A program made the position numbers and the translations under genes. The notes beneath the pieces are model-generated. The model did no database searches and had not been told where the DNA came from. It saw only the letters and a program-made list of their open reading frames with translations. A stretch of 64,000 nucleotides of DNA from Synechococcus sp. MW101C3 (GTDB lineage Bacteria; Cyanobacteriota; Cyanobacteriia; PCC-6307; Cyanobiaceae), in contig NZ_NQKX01000005.1 of the NCBI RefSeq assembly GCF_002252635.1, positions 1 to 64,000 of the forward strand. Reading direction: 5' to 3'. This document shows, piece by piece, positions 18,096 through 31,119 of this stretch. Numbering within the stretch: position 1 is the first letter of the stretch; each line of letters begins with the position of its first letter.

Positions 18096-18120
<25 letters not shown>
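17119..18120 (+). CDS. Alpha/beta-fold hydrolase
   Basis: A 333-residue alpha/beta hydrolase. The oxyanion region LIHGFGASLGHW, nucleophile elbow GNSIGG (Ser), Asp in WGAEDPWE and catalytic His in LGHCPHDEAPE give a full triad. The overall layout is that of cyanobacterial and plastid hydrolases related to pheophytinase/chlorophyll dephytylase, but substrate cannot be fixed from sequence. The start is taken at TTG 17119, 38 nt after the RRM gene. Its last 25 nt overlap the end of convergent crtB. Confidence 0.82.
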
Positions 18121-20915
<2,795 letters not shown>

Positions 20916-20919
<4 letters not shown>

Positions 20920-21671
20920 CCCGCTCCCGTGATGGCAGCGCCTTCTCCAGAGGCGATGGCAGAGGCAGCCGCGGCCGCTCCAGCGCCGATTACGCCGGGT
21001 CGGACTACGCCAGCTCCGACTACGCCTACGACCGCCGCGGCTCCCGTTACGACGCCGCCGATGAGCGGGATCCCGGCGACCGCTCCCGCGCCGCCCGCCC
21101 CACCCGCAACGGGGGTGGCGGCGGTGGCGGTGGTGCCACACCGGGTGGGGGTGGTGGCAAACCCGGAGGCGGCCCCTTCGTGTTCAACGTGGCCACGATC
21201 GCGGTGCTGGCCGGGGTGCTCGTGGTGGGCATCGGCATCGGCACGGCCCTCTCCAGCAACACCGCGGGCAACCAGGGCAACATCGCCAGCAGCCAGCAAC
21301 TCGACCTGGCCGTGCCCGACCCCGAGTTCTGCAAGCAGTGGGGTGCGAGCGCCTTCGTGATGGACGTGGAGCTCTACACCACCATGAACCCAAGCAGCAG
21401 CTTCGTGACCCAGCCGACGCTGCAGCCGGGCTGTGTGATCCGCCGCGAGAACTGGAGCGTGCTGCAGAAGGAGGGCGCCGTCACCTCCGAGCAGATGCGC
21501 CAGTGCAAGCAGCGCATGAACACCTTCGCCTACATCGGCTCGATCCGCGACAAGCCGATCGTCCGCTGCGTCTACCAGACCGACATCAGCGGCAACAAGT
21601 TTCAGACCCGGGGCATTGCCGGCGCTGCCGACGACGCCGTGGGCATCACCCCGGAAGGCGACCAGTTCTGA
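20916..21671 (+). CDS. DUF3172 domain membrane protein
   Basis: A 251-residue protein of the cyanobacterial DUF3172 family. The N-terminal 60 residues are Arg/Ser/Asp/Tyr-rich with repeated SDYA units, followed by a run of glycines (about 65-87), one transmembrane helix (about 88-110, [20 protein letters not shown]) and a conserved outer domain containing PEFCKQWG and [14 protein letters not shown], with cysteines that could pair. Function unknown. It is translationally coupled to ndhM, a linkage I recall from other picocyanobacteria; a role around NDH-1 is only a guess. Confidence 0.82.
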
Positions 21672-21722
21672 GTCTGATCCCGAGTCCCCGCCTGCAGGAG
21701 CCTCCGGGCTCGTGCAGGGGGC

Positions 21723-22721
21723 TCAAGGGGCGGGCTGAAGCACCGTGGTGGCGGCTTCGGCCGGAGGGCTGGTGCGGGGGGTCTGCCGCAAGGGGCTGTC
21801 GGGGCTGGCGAACACCGGCAGCACCTCGCGGCGGAAGGCTTCCGAAGCCCTGGAGCAGTAGCGGGCCGGATGGGTGATCAGCTTCAGCTGGCGGCGCACC
21901 AGCAGGTCGGTCACGTTGGGACGGTGCAGGGATCCAGTCGCCAGTTCCCGCTCGATCGACACCACCGGCAGGAAGGCGGCACCCAATCCCGACTGCACGG
22001 CGTTCTTGATCGCCTCGAAGGAATTGAGCTCCATCTCGATCTTGAGCCGCTGCACTTCCAGGCCGGAGCGGGCCAGCAGCTGGTCCACCATCTTGCGGGT
22101 GGTGGACTGGGCATCAAGGCAGACGAAGCTGAGCCGGTAGAGGTCGTCCTTGTGGAGTTCCGGCAGGCGGGCGAGGGGATGGTTCACCGGCAGCACCAGG
22201 GCCAGTTCATCGCTGGCGTAAGGAATCACCTGAAGCAGGTCGTTGAGCTCGCCGGGCAGCTCACCGCCGATGATCGCCAGATCCACCTGGCCGTTGGCCA
22301 CGCTCCAACTGGTGCGCCGGGTGCTGTGCACCTGCAGCTGCACCGACACGTCGGGATACTTCTGCCGGAACAGGCCGATCATGCGCGGCATCAGGTAGGT
22401 GCCGGTGGTCTGGCTGGCGCCCACGATCAGGGAACCGCCCTTGAGGTTGTGCAGGTCGTCGAGGGCGCGGCAGGCCTCCTGGCACTGGCCCAGGATGCGG
22501 TCGCAGTAGCTGAGCAGGAGATGACCCGCCTCGGTGAGCTGGGCCTTGCGGCCGCCCCGGTCGAAGAGCGACACATCGAGCTGCTTCTCCAGGTTCTGGA
22601 TCTGCAGGCTCACCGCCGGCTGGGTGACGTAAAGGCTGTCGGCAGCCTTCTTGAAGCTGCCTTCGCTGGCGATGGCCCGCAGGATGCGCAGCTGATCAAG
22701 GGTGAACGGCAGATCAGCCAT
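21723..22721 (-). CDS. rbcR: LysR-type regulator RbcR (Ycf30)
   Basis: A 332-residue LysR-family regulator. The N-terminal winged HTH reads [20 protein letters not shown] and [20 protein letters not shown], characteristic of RbcR/Ycf30, followed by a periplasmic-binding-like effector domain (about 95-300) and a Pro/Ala-rich tail of about 25 residues. RbcR activates rbcLS and other carbon-fixation genes in response to metabolites. The start at 22721 matches the family; upstream in-frame sequence is not conserved. It is divergent from the NnrU-like gene. Confidence 0.92.
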   Translation of the reverse strand: MADLPFTLDQLRILRAIASEGSFKKAADSLYVTQPAVSLQIQNLEKQLDVSLFDRGGRKAQLTEAGHLLLSYCDRILGQCQEACRALDDLHNLKGGSLIVGASQTTGTYLMPRMIGLFRQKYPDVSVQLQVHSTRRTSWSVANGQVDLAIIGGELPGELNDLLQVIPYASDELALVLPVNHPLARLPELHKDDLYRLSFVCLDAQSTTRKMVDQLLARSGLEVQRLKIEMELNSFEAIKNAVQSGLGAAFLPVVSIERELATGSLHRPNVTDLLVRRQLKLITHPARYCSRASEAFRREVLPVFASPDSPLRQTPRTSPPAEAATTVLQPAP

Positions 22722-22794
22722 GGAACGACCCCGGGGCTGGACGCCGGCATGAACAGAGAACTTTAGGAGCAAAGCCCGGGCCGCACTGCACGCC

Positions 22795-23574
22795 ATGCCG
22801 CGGCGGACGAAGCAGAATCGCCGCTGCAGCTTCTGCCCCGTGCTTTCCCCGCTCCACCACACCAGCCTGGTGATGGTTGCCCTGCTGGTGGCCTTTGCGG
22901 TGCTGCACAGCGGCGGGGCCGCCCTGCGCGTGTGGGGGGAGCAGCGCATCGGGGCCCGGGCCTGGCGCCTGCTGTTCGCGGCTGTGAGCATTCCGGCCGC
23001 TGTGGTGGTGGTGGGGTACTTCCTCGCCCATCGCTATGACGGGGTGCGGCTCTGGACCCTGCAGGGCACCCCCGGACTCATCCCCGTGATCTGGGTGGGA
23101 ACAGCGATCAGCTTCTTCTTTCTGTATCCCGCCACCTACAACCTGCTGGAGATCCCCGCGCTGCTGCAGCCCCAGGTGCGCCTCTACGAAACCGGGATCA
23201 TCCGCATCAGCCGCCACCCGCAGGCCGTCGGTCAGATCCTCTGGTGCGCCACCCACCTGCTCTGGATCGGCAGCAGCTTCATGGTGGTCACCTGCGCCGG
23301 ATTGATCGCCCATCACCTGTTTGCCGTCTGGCACGGCGACCGACGCCTGCGGGCGCGCTTCGGCGAGGCCTTCGAGCAGCTCAAGGCGCGCACCTCCGTG
23401 GTGCCGTTCCTGGCGGTGATCGACGGACGCCAGACGCTGCAACTCACAGAATTCCTGCGGCCTTCCCAGCTGGGGATCGCCATCGCCATCGGCCTGTTCT
23501 GGTGGAGCCACCGCTACATCGGGCCTGCGGCCAGCGCCTTTCTGAACGGACCCCTGGGACGGACGCTGGGCTGA
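22795..23574 (+). CDS. NnrU family membrane protein, possible 15-cis-zeta-carotene isomerase
   Basis: A 259-residue membrane protein with about six hydrophobic helices and NnrU-family features: [30 protein letters not shown] and [14 protein letters not shown], with several His residues that could bind haem. NnrU relatives in plants and cyanobacteria are Z-ISO, which isomerises the 15-cis bond of zeta-carotene between Pds and Zds. crtP and crtB lie within 2.5 kb, consistent with that role but not proof. The start is uncertain: ATG 22795 or GTG 22840. Confidence 0.78.
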   Translation: MPRRTKQNRRCSFCPVLSPLHHTSLVMVALLVAFAVLHSGGAALRVWGEQRIGARAWRLLFAAVSIPAAVVVVGYFLAHRYDGVRLWTLQGTPGLIPVIWVGTAISFFFLYPATYNLLEIPALLQPQVRLYETGIIRISRHPQAVGQILWCATHLLWIGSSFMVVTCAGLIAHHLFAVWHGDRRLRARFGEAFEQLKARTSVVPFLAVIDGRQTLQLTEFLRPSQLGIAIAIGLFWWSHRYIGPAASAFLNGPLGRTLG

Positions 23575-23616
23575 TCGCACACCCACACACAGGCCGGCCG
23601 TGCCCAGGAAGCTGCC

Positions 23617-23622
23617 TACACT
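23617..23622 (+). promoter_or_regulatory. Candidate -10 element of ndhF
   Basis: TACACT lies 24 nt before the ndhF ATG, and a GGAG ribosome site (23639-23642) follows. The same hexamer occurs before ndhD. Confidence 0.4.
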
Positions 23623-23646
23623 CGCGGGGCCGCTAACTGGAGCTGG

Positions 23647-25653
23647 ATGACATCGGCCGCTGAAATCGCCTGGTTGATTCCCGTTCTGCCCTTGGCGGGG
23701 GCGGCACTCACCGGTCTCGGGCTGATCAGCTTCAACCGCACCGTCAACCGGCTGCGCAAGCCCGTTGCCCTGCTGCTCATCACCCTGATCGGGGCGGCAG
23801 CCGTGCTGAGTTACGCCGTGCTGGCGGAGCAGCTGGCCGGAGCGCCAGCCACCGAAGTGCTCTTCAACTGGGCCAGCGCCGGCACCTTCAACCTGCAGAT
23901 GGGGTTCCGGGTTGATGCCCTCGGCGCCGTGATGCTGTCGCTGGTCACCACCATCGCCTTGCTGGTGATGGTGTATTCCGATGGCTACATGGCCCACGAC
24001 AAGGGCTATGTGCGCTTCTTCACCTATCTCGCCCTGTTCAGCAGCTCGATGCTGGGGCTTGTGATCAGCCCCAACCTGCTTGAGATCTACGTGTTCTGGG
24101 AGCTGGTGGGCATGTGCTCCTACCTGCTGGTGGGCTTCTGGTACGACCGCGAGGGTGCCGCCCATGCCGCCCAGAAGGCCTTCATCGTGAACCGCGTCGG
24201 CGACTTCGGCCTGCTGCTCGGCATCCTCGGCCTGTTCTGGGCCACCGGCAGTTTCGGCTTCGAGGAGATCGGCGCCGGCCTCTCCGCCGCCGTGGCTGAA
24301 GGCTCGCTCTCCAACGGCGTGGCGGTGCTGCTGTGCCTGCTGGTGTTCATGGGCCCGATGGCCAAGTCGGCTCAGTTCCCGCTGCACGTGTGGCTGCCCG
24401 ATGCGATGGAGGGTCCCACCCCGATCTCCGCCCTGATCCACGCCGCCACCATGGTGGCCGCCGGCGTGTTCCTGGTGGCCAGGCTGCAGCCGGTCTACGA
24501 ACCCTTCCCGCTGGTGCAGGCCGTGATCGCCGTGATCGGCACGATCACCTGCTTCCTGGGGGCCTCGATCGCCCTCACCCAGATGGATCTCAAGAAGGGC
24601 CTGGCCTACAGCACCGTGTCACAGCTGGGTTACATGATGCTGGCGATGGGTTGCGGCGCTCCCGAGGCGGGCATGTTCCACCTCGTCACCCACGCCTTCT
24701 TCAAGGCCATGCTCTTCCTCTGCTCCGGCTCGGTGATCCATGCCATGGAAGAGGTGGTGGGCCATGAGCCGGTGCTTGCCCAGGACATGCGCCTGATGGG
24801 AGGGCTGCGCCGCTTCATGCCGGTCACCTCCACCACCTTTCTGATCGGCTGCGTGGCGATCAGCGGCATTCCGCCGCTGGCGGGCTTCTGGAGCAAGGAT
24901 GAAATCCTCGGCCAGGCCTTCAACGCCTTCCCGCTGCTCTGGGCGGTGGGCTTCCTGACTGCCGGCATGACCGCCTTCTACATGTTCCGGCTCTACTTCC
25001 TCACCTTCGAGGGCAGCTTCCGCGGCGGTGACCTCAGCGTCCGCAGTGCCCTGCTCCAGGCAGCCGGCAAGGCCCCGGAAAGCCATGAGGAGGGCCATGG
25101 CTCCCACGCCTCCCACCCGCACGAATCGGGCTGGCAGATGGCCGCACCACTGGCGGTCCTTGCCGTTCCCTCGGTGCTGATCGGCCTGCTCGGCACGCCC
25201 TGGAACAGCCGCTTCGCCGCCCTGCTCAACCCCGGCGAGGCCGCCGAGATGGCCGAGCACTTCAGCTGGGGCGAGTTCCTGCCGCTGGCCGGCGCTTCGG
25301 TGACGATCTCCGTGATCGGCATCACCATCGCGGTGCTGGCCTACGCCCTGCACAAGCTGGATCTGGCCACCGCCGTGGCCGCCCGCTTCCCCACCATCAA
25401 TGCCTTCCTGGCCAACAAGTGGTACCTGGATGCGATCAACGACCGCCTGTTCGTGAAAGGCAGCCGCAAGCTGGCCCGTCAGGTGCTGGAGGTGGACGCC
25501 AAGGTGGTGGACGGGGTGGTGAACCTCACCGGCCTGCTGACCCTGGGCAGCGGCGAAGGACTCAAGTACTTCGAAACCGGCCGCGCCCAGTTCTATGCGC
25601 TGATCGTGTTCGGCGGCGTGATCGCCCTGGTGCTGCTCTTCAGCAGCTTCTGA
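23647..25653 (+). CDS. ndhF: NAD(P)H-quinone oxidoreductase subunit 5 (NdhF1 type)
   Basis: A 668-residue antiporter-like NDH-1 membrane subunit with about 15-16 helices. Signature stretches: ELVGMCSYLLVGFWY, NRVGDFGLLLGILGL, PLHVWLPDAMEGPTPISA, HAATMVAAGVFLVAR and SGIPPLAGFWSKDEIL. It pumps protons in the thylakoid NDH-1 complex and carries the long lateral helix. A His/Glu-rich loop (HEEGHGSHASHPHE, about 480) interrupts the C-terminal part. A -10-like TACACT and a GGAG site precede the ATG. ndhD follows after 109 nt, a typical NdhF1/NdhD1 pair for respiratory and cyclic NDH-1. Confidence 0.95.
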   Translation: MTSAAEIAWLIPVLPLAGAALTGLGLISFNRTVNRLRKPVALLLITLIGAAAVLSYAVLAEQLAGAPATEVLFNWASAGTFNLQMGFRVDALGAVMLSLVTTIALLVMVYSDGYMAHDKGYVRFFTYLALFSSSMLGLVISPNLLEIYVFWELVGMCSYLLVGFWYDREGAAHAAQKAFIVNRVGDFGLLLGILGLFWATGSFGFEEIGAGLSAAVAEGSLSNGVAVLLCLLVFMGPMAKSAQFPLHVWLPDAMEGPTPISALIHAATMVAAGVFLVARLQPVYEPFPLVQAVIAVIGTITCFLGASIALTQMDLKKGLAYSTVSQLGYMMLAMGCGAPEAGMFHLVTHAFFKAMLFLCSGSVIHAMEEVVGHEPVLAQDMRLMGGLRRFMPVTSTTFLIGCVAISGIPPLAGFWSKDEILGQAFNAFPLLWAVGFLTAGMTAFYMFRLYFLTFEGSFRGGDLSVRSALLQAAGKAPESHEEGHGSHASHPHESGWQMAAPLAVLAVPSVLIGLLGTPWNSRFAALLNPGEAAEMAEHFSWGEFLPLAGASVTISVIGITIAVLAYALHKLDLATAVAARFPTINAFLANKWYLDAINDRLFVKGSRKLARQVLEVDAKVVDGVVNLTGLLTLGSGEGLKYFETGRAQFYALIVFGGVIALVLLFSSF

Positions 25654-25665
25654 GTCCGCTCCGTG

Positions 25666-25679
25666 CGCGCCTCGGCGCG
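25666..25679. terminator. Small GC hairpin after ndhF
   Basis: CGCGCC (25666-25671) can pair with GGCGCG (25674-25679) a few bases after the ndhF stop, with a very short loop and no T-run. It could weakly separate ndhF from ndhD or protect an mRNA end. Confidence 0.2.
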
Positions 25680-25730
25680 GGCTCTGTGTGTCATCCCATA
25701 TCTGGGCGGTACTGGGCAGTTGAGCATTTC

Positions 25731-25736
25731 TACACT
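25731..25736 (+). promoter_or_regulatory. Candidate -10 element of ndhD
   Basis: TACACT lies 26 nt upstream of the ndhD GTG, at nearly the same distance as the identical hexamer before ndhF. No clear -35 box. Confidence 0.4.
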
Positions 25737-25762
25737 CCGTCCAGAACCGAATTCCCTGGCCA

Positions 25763-27430
25763 GTGCCGCTTGACCCTGCCGTTGCTCCGGAGGCCCTTGC
25801 GGCCCTGGGCACAGCCTCCACCGGGGCCTTCCCCTGGCTGAGCGTTTCGATCCTGATGCCGATCGGAGCCGCGCTGCTGATCCCCTTCATCCCCGACCCA
25901 GGCGACGGCAAGACAATCCGCTGGTACGCCCTCGGCGTTGCCCTGCTCACCTTTCTGGTCACCGCCGGGGCCTACCTGAACGGCTACGACCCCTCGGTGG
26001 CGGGGCTCCAGCTGGTGGAACGGGTGGAATGGCTGCCTGATCTGGGGCTGGCCTGGTCGGTGGGCGCCGACGGGCTGTCGATGCCGCTGATCCTGCTCAC
26101 CAGCTTCATCACCGCGCTGGCGGTGCTGGCCGCCTGGCCGGTCACCTTCAAGCCGCGGCTCTTCTACTTCCTGATCCTGGCCATGGATGGCGGCCAGATC
26201 GCCGTGTTTGCTGTGCAGGACATGCTCCTGTTCTTCCTGGCCTGGGAGCTGGAGCTGCTGCCGGTCTATCTGCTGCTGGCGATCTGGGGCGCCAAGAAGC
26301 GCCAGTACGCCGCCACCAAGTTCATCCTCTACACCGCTGGCGGCTCGGTGTTCATCCTGCTGGCCGCCCTGGCCATGGGCTTTTATGGCGGCGGCACGCC
26401 CAGCTTCGAATTCACCACTCTCGCGGCGAAGGAGTTCGGCACCCGCTTCCAGATGCTGGCCTACGCGGGCCTGCTGATCGCCTTCGGGGTCAAGCTGCCG
26501 ATCGTGCCGCTGCACACCTGGCTGCCAGACGCCCACGGCGAGGCCACAGCACCGGTGCACATGCTGCTGGCCGGCATTCTGCTGAAGATGGGCGGCTACG
26601 CCCTGCTGCGCTTCAACGTTCAGCTGCTGCCCGAGGCCCACGCCCAGTTCGCGCCGCTGCTGGTGGTGTTGGGGGTGGTGAACATCATTTATGCGGCACT
26701 CACCTCCTTCGCGCAGCGCAACCTCAAGCGCAAGATCGCCTACAGCTCGATCAGCCACATGGGCTTCGTGCTGATCGGCATCGGCAGCTTCAGTGCCCTC
26801 GGCACCAGCGGCGCCATGCTGCAGATGGTGAGCCACGGCCTGATCGGTGCCAGCCTCTTCTTCCTGGTGGGCGCCACCTACGACCGCACCCACACGCTTC
26901 AGCTCGATGAGATGGGCGGCGTGGGCCAGAAGATGCGCAAGATGTTCGCCCTCTGGACGATCTGCTCGCTCGCGTCCCTGGCCCTGCCTGGCATGAGTGG
27001 CTTCGTGTCGGAACTGATGGTGTTCGTGGGCTTCGTGAACAGTGAGGCCTATGCGCTCAGCTTCCGCATCGTGATGGCAGCCCTGGCGGCCGTGGGGGTG
27101 ATCCTCACTCCGGTGTACCTGCTCTCGATGCTGCGCGAGATCTTCTTCGGCAAGGAGAACGTGGAGCTGGCGGCCCACACCCGCCTGGTGGATGCCGAAC
27201 CGCGCGAGATCTACGTGATCTCCTGCCTGCTGGTGCCGATCATCGGCATCGGTCTTTACCCTCGCCTCGTCACCGACAGCTACCGCGCCTCGATCGAAGC
27301 GCTCGTGGCCCGTGAGGACGTTGCCCTCACCAAGGTGGTGGGCCCCACGCCCAAGGGGCTGATCCGGGGGGCGGTGGGCAAGCAGCTGGCCTTGGCGCCG
27401 CCCCTGCTCCATGCGCCCGCCCTGGGCTGA
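25763..27430 (+). CDS. ndhD: NAD(P)H-quinone oxidoreductase subunit 4 (NdhD1 type)
   Basis: A 555-residue antiporter-like subunit with about 14 helices. Signatures: [39 protein letters not shown] (with the essential Glu), [57 protein letters not shown] and [11 protein letters not shown]. With NdhF it forms the distal proton-pumping arm of NDH-1. The start is GTG at 25763. The N-terminal 20 residues (to about PW) are poorly conserved. Confidence 0.95.
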   Translation: MPLDPAVAPEALAALGTASTGAFPWLSVSILMPIGAALLIPFIPDPGDGKTIRWYALGVALLTFLVTAGAYLNGYDPSVAGLQLVERVEWLPDLGLAWSVGADGLSMPLILLTSFITALAVLAAWPVTFKPRLFYFLILAMDGGQIAVFAVQDMLLFFLAWELELLPVYLLLAIWGAKKRQYAATKFILYTAGGSVFILLAALAMGFYGGGTPSFEFTTLAAKEFGTRFQMLAYAGLLIAFGVKLPIVPLHTWLPDAHGEATAPVHMLLAGILLKMGGYALLRFNVQLLPEAHAQFAPLLVVLGVVNIIYAALTSFAQRNLKRKIAYSSISHMGFVLIGIGSFSALGTSGAMLQMVSHGLIGASLFFLVGATYDRTHTLQLDEMGGVGQKMRKMFALWTICSLASLALPGMSGFVSELMVFVGFVNSEAYALSFRIVMAALAAVGVILTPVYLLSMLREIFFGKENVELAAHTRLVDAEPREIYVISCLLVPIIGIGLYPRLVTDSYRASIEALVAREDVALTKVVGPTPKGLIRGAVGKQLALAPPLLHAPALG

Positions 27431-27599
27431 GCGAATCGAGATCCTGCCGGCTGCCCAGCACCATCACCAGCACTGTGCGACGGCTTGCGCCCAATTCCGC
27501 TCAGGTGCCGCAAACTGGTCGACGGGATCGCTCCGCTGAGGCTGCCACCGGCCTGCCAGCCATGCGCCCCCGATTCAGAGCCTCGACCCACCACCCGCC

Positions 27600-27971
27600 A
27601 TGCGACAGCTGAATTTCCTGCTGATCTTCAGTTTCGGCCTCGCCACGGTGATGTTCACGCTGGAGAACACCGATCCCACCACCGTGCGCTTCCTGCCGGG
27701 AGCCGCGGTCACCCTGCCGCTGGCGGCCTTGCTGCTGGTGGTGGGTGGCATCGGCGCCACCGCCGCCTGGGTGTTCGCCGTGTGGATCGGCGTGGTGAAG
27801 AAAGTGGAATTGATGCAGGACCGCAGCGAAATTGACGCCCAGCAGGTGCGCATCCGCGAGCTGGAAGACGACCTGCAGCGTTACCGCGCCACCGTGGACG
27901 CCCAGCTGGCCCTGTTGCCGGCCGCCGGAGAAAGTTCAGGGGGATCCGCGGCAGCGGATGCCGCTGGCTGA
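27600..27971 (+). CDS. LapA-domain (DUF1049) membrane protein
   Basis: A 123-residue protein with two transmembrane helices (about 4-21 and 38-63) joined by the short loop FTLENTDPTTVRFLPG, the LapA/DUF1049 pattern, and then a cytoplasmic coiled coil (about 70-100, RSEIDAQQVRIRELEDDLQR). In E. coli the LapA/LapB pair regulates lipopolysaccharide synthesis; the cyanobacterial role is not established. A 169-nt stretch with no visible gene separates it from ndhD. It ends 43 nt before the chosen scpA start. Confidence 0.8.
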   Translation: MRQLNFLLIFSFGLATVMFTLENTDPTTVRFLPGAAVTLPLAALLLVVGGIGATAAWVFAVWIGVVKKVELMQDRSEIDAQQVRIRELEDDLQRYRATVDAQLALLPAAGESSGGSAAADAAG

Positions 27972-28014
27972 GTCGCCTCAGACCGGGTACGTTTCCGGCA
28001 GATCGGGGAGAACT

Positions 28015-28917
28015 GTGCCGAACGCAGGCGCCAGGCTGGCGATCCGCCTGCTGCAGGAGGCCGCCGAGCGCGGTGACCTCGACCCCTGGGATGTCGATGT
28101 GATCGCCGTGGTGGACGGTTTCCTCGATCAGCTGCGTCAGCGCATCGAGGTGCCACGCCTGGTGGCCCTCAGCTCCGGCCAGGGCGGCAGCTATGAGCAG
28201 GATCTCGCCGCCACCAGCGAGGCATTTCTGGCGGCATCAGTGCTGGTGGGCCTCAAGGCCGAAGTGCTGGAACGCCAGACCTTTCCGCCCATTGCCCTGG
28301 TCGCCGATCCTTGCGAGAGCGAGGATCCGGGCGAGGACAGCTGGTCGCTGGGGATCCAGCTGCCCCATCGGCCGGAGCGACAACTCTGGCGCAGGCCCGT
28401 GGCACCGCCGCCGCTGCAGCGGCCCGTGAGCCTCGGCGAGTTGATCCGCCAGCTGGAAGACATCGCCGAGCGGCTGGAGAGCGATAGCGGCCCGCGGCGC
28501 CACAAGCCGCGCAGCCGCCCCTACAGCGAACGCGACGCGATCGAGCAGGTGAGCGCCCTGGCCCACCGGGAGAAACTGCCTGAAACCACTGCCGCCCTGA
28601 GCTTCTTCCTGCAGCAGTGGCCAGAGGCCCTGGAGTGGGTGAACTTCGATGCGCTGGTGGAGGCCTGGAAAGACGCAGCGCCCCCCGATCTTGATCACGA
28701 CCGGGTGGGGGTGTTCTGGGCGCTGTTGTTCCTCTGTTCACAGGGACGCATCGATCTGCGGCAGGAAGGGGGCCTGTTCGGGCCGCTGCACCTGCGCCGC
28801 GCACGCGAGGCCGAATGCACGCTTCCGCTTCCCAGTCAGAGCGCTGCCGCAACCGCCACAGGCTCCTGGCCGGCCGTGCCAGCTCCCTTGCCGGCTAGGC
28901 CGGCACTGGCAGCCTGA
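28015..28917 (+). CDS. scpA: Segregation and condensation protein A
   Basis: A 300-residue kleisin. The N-terminal block ARLAIRLLQEAAERGDLDPWDVDVIAVVDGFLDQL and the region EFLAA-like EAFLAASVLVGLKAEVLE match ScpA, as does the C-terminal winged-helix stretch ALLFLCSQGRIDLRQEG. ScpA bridges SMC heads with ScpB in chromosome condensation; smc and scpB are not in the window. GTG 28015 is chosen because GGGGAG (28004-28010) sits about five bases upstream; an ATG at 27958 inside the LapA-like gene would add 19 residues. A Pro/Ala-rich tail ends the protein. Confidence 0.87.
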   Translation: MPNAGARLAIRLLQEAAERGDLDPWDVDVIAVVDGFLDQLRQRIEVPRLVALSSGQGGSYEQDLAATSEAFLAASVLVGLKAEVLERQTFPPIALVADPCESEDPGEDSWSLGIQLPHRPERQLWRRPVAPPPLQRPVSLGELIRQLEDIAERLESDSGPRRHKPRSRPYSERDAIEQVSALAHREKLPETTAALSFFLQQWPEALEWVNFDALVEAWKDAAPPDLDHDRVGVFWALLFLCSQGRIDLRQEGGLFGPLHLRRAREAECTLPLPSQSAAATATGSWPAVPAPLPARPALAA

Positions 28918-28965
28918 CGCCCTTAATTAGGGTGCATGCAGAACCAACCGAGCAGTAAGGCGCCC

Positions 28966-30153
28966 ATGAAGGCGATGATCCTCGCAGCCGGCAAGGGAAC
29001 ACGGGTGAGGCCCATCACCCACACGATTCCCAAGCCGATGATTCCGATCCTGCAGAAGCCGGTGATGGAGTTCCTGCTGGAGTTGCTCCGGGAGCATGGA
29101 TTCAACGAGATCATGGTCAATGTGTCGCACCTGGCGGCAGAGATCGAGAACTATTTCCGTGATGGGCAACGCTTCGGCGTGGAGATCGCCTACAGCTTCG
29201 AAGGCCACATTCAGGACGACGGCGAACTGATTGGCGAAGCCATGGGTTCTGCAGGCGGCATCAAGAAGATTCAGACCTTTCAGACCTTTTTCGACGACAC
29301 CTTCGTGGTGCTCTGCGGCGATGCCCTGATCGACCTCGACCTTACCGAAGCGGTGCGGCGGCACAAGAAGAAAGGAGCGGTCGCCAGCCTGATCACCAAG
29401 CGGGTGCCGAAAGATCAGGTGAGCAGCTACGGTGTCGTGGTCACTGACGACAACTCTCGAGTGCTCTCCTTTCAGGAGAAGCCCTCGGTGGAAGAGGCCG
29501 CCAGCGACATGATCAATACCGGCATTTATATCTTCGAGCCCCAGGTGCTCGACCACGTTCCCGCCGGCGTGCCCTTCGACATCGGCGCTGATCTGTTTCC
29601 CCGTCTGGTGGCGGCAGGGGCACCTTTCTACGCGCTGCCCATGGATTTCGAGTGGGTGGACATCGGCAAGGTGCCGGATTACTGGCAGGCGATCCGGAGC
29701 GTGCTGCTGGGGAAGGTTCGCAAGGTTTCGATCCCTGGCCGCGAGGTGCGGCCCGGCGTGTTCACAGGCCTGAACGTAGCGGCCGACTGGGACAAGATCA
29801 ACGTGCAGGGGCCCGTTTACGTGGGCGGCATGAGCAGGATCGAACCGGGGGTCACGATCATCGGACCAGCCATGATCGGCCCCAGCTGCCACATCTGCGA
29901 AGGCGCCACGATCGACAACTCGATCATCTTCGATTACTCCCGCATCGGGGCTGGAGTCAGGCTCACCGAGAAGTTGGTGTTTGGCCGTTATTGCGTGGAC
30001 AGCAATGGTGACCATTTCGACCTCCAAGAGGCCGCCCTCGACTGGCTGATCACCGATGTACGCCGCCAGGATGTGGCTCTACCCTCCCCCGAGCAAAAGG
30101 CCCTCGCCGATCTGCTGGGCAACGATCTCACCGCCAGCCAGCGCGGCGGCTGA
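28966..30153 (+). CDS. Sugar-phosphate nucleotidyltransferase with left-handed beta-helix
   Basis: A 395-residue enzyme of the glucose-1-phosphate/mannose-1-phosphate nucleotidyltransferase family. The N-terminal catalytic domain (about 1-235) has MILAAGKGTRVRPITHTIPK, VVLCGDALIDLDL and FEWVDIGKVPDYW. The C-terminal part contains hexapeptide repeats (VYVGGMSRIEPGVTIIGPA) for a left-handed beta-helix. It would make an NDP-sugar for envelope polysaccharide or glycogen-related pathways; the nucleotide and sugar are not determinable. ATG 28966 has TAAGG five bases upstream and is preferred over ATG 28936. Converges with metF. Confidence 0.86.
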   Translation: MKAMILAAGKGTRVRPITHTIPKPMIPILQKPVMEFLLELLREHGFNEIMVNVSHLAAEIENYFRDGQRFGVEIAYSFEGHIQDDGELIGEAMGSAGGIKKIQTFQTFFDDTFVVLCGDALIDLDLTEAVRRHKKKGAVASLITKRVPKDQVSSYGVVVTDDNSRVLSFQEKPSVEEAASDMINTGIYIFEPQVLDHVPAGVPFDIGADLFPRLVAAGAPFYALPMDFEWVDIGKVPDYWQAIRSVLLGKVRKVSIPGREVRPGVFTGLNVAADWDKINVQGPVYVGGMSRIEPGVTIIGPAMIGPSCHICEGATIDNSIIFDYSRIGAGVRLTEKLVFGRYCVDSNGDHFDLQEAALDWLITDVRRQDVALPSPEQKALADLLGNDLTASQRGG

Positions 30154-30180
30154 ACAACTCTGGATGCGCCTGCCCCAGTG

Positions 30181-31119
30181 TCAGGCGGATGGGCATGCCG
30201 TGAGCGGATCGATCGCCTCGATGCCGGCGAGGCTGAGGATGTTGGGGATCCGCTCTTCGGCCTTCACAGCCATCAGGTGCACGCCCTGGGCGATCTCACG
30301 GAAACTCGTAACCTGCTCCGCTGCGATCCTGATCCCCTCACTGGCTGGATCTGCCGCTGCCGCAAGACGCTCGATCACGTGCTGGGGAATGGAGGCGCCG
30401 GGCACCACACGGTTGATGAATTCGGCGTTGCGGGCGGATTTGAGCAGAAACACCCCCGCCAGCACCGGGAGGCCCAGCGGCGCGGCGATCTCCTCGCAGA
30501 AGCGGCGCAACACGCTCGCCTCCATGACCATCTGGGTCTGGAGGAACTTGGCGCCAGCAGCCTGCTTGCGGCTGAGGCGGCGGCGCAGGCCGCTCCAGCT
30601 GGGGGACTGGGGATCGGCGGCGGCGCCGGCGAACAAGGCGGTAGGGCCATCAGGGAGCGAGCCTCCCAGCGGATCACGGCCGGCATTGAAATCGCTCACC
30701 TGCTGCAACAGCCGCACCGCCTCCAACTCGTTCACCGGCCGGGCGTTCGGCTGATCGCCGGCCCGCACCGGGTCGCCCGTGAGGCAGAGCAGGTTGCGGA
30801 TTCCCAGCGCATGAGCGCCCAGCAGCTCTGCCTGCAGGGCAATGCGGTTGCGATCCCGGCAGGCCAGCTGCAGCACCGGTTCGAGCCCTGCGTCGAGCAG
30901 CAGGCGGCAGAGGGCCAGGCTGCTCATGCGCATCACCGCACGGCTCCCGTCGGTGACATTGACCGCGTGCACCCGCCCCTTCAGCAGCCTGGCCATCGCC
31001 AGGGTGCGGCTCGGATCACCGCCCCTGGGCGGCATCACTTCCGCCGTGACCGCGAACGCTCCACGCGCGATGGCCCGCTGCAGCAGCACGACAACCGGGA
31101 AACAACCAGCGCCCATCAT
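30181..31119 (-). CDS. metF: Methylenetetrahydrofolate reductase
   Basis: A 312-residue TIM-barrel flavoprotein that reduces 5,10-methylene-THF to 5-methyl-THF for methionine synthesis. Visible: FAVTAEVMPPRGGD (substrate Glu), HAVNVTDGSRAVMRMS, LLCLTGDPV, GAKFLQTQMV and PVLAGVFLLKS. The length corresponds to a catalytic domain alone, as in bacterial enzymes. Two consecutive ATGs (31119, 31116) can start it. It is divergent from pedR (143-nt gap). No SAM or cobalamin riboswitch was recognised upstream. Confidence 0.9.
   Translation of the reverse strand: MMGAGCFPVVVLLQRAIARGAFAVTAEVMPPRGGDPSRTLAMARLLKGRVHAVNVTDGSRAVMRMSSLALCRLLLDAGLEPVLQLACRDRNRIALQAELLGAHALGIRNLLCLTGDPVRAGDQPNARPVNELEAVRLLQQVSDFNAGRDPLGGSLPDGPTALFAGAAADPQSPSWSGLRRRLSRKQAAGAKFLQTQMVMEASVLRRFCEEIAAPLGLPVLAGVFLLKSARNAEFINRVVPGASIPQHVIERLAAAADPASEGIRIAAEQVTSFREIAQGVHLMAVKAEERIPNILSLAGIEAIDPLTACPSA

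Noticed and set aside
22714-27412. Long minus-strand frames opposite NnrU, ndhF and ndhD
   Set aside because: They mirror the membrane genes codon by codon, are rich in Gln, Glu, His and Gly and have no domains.
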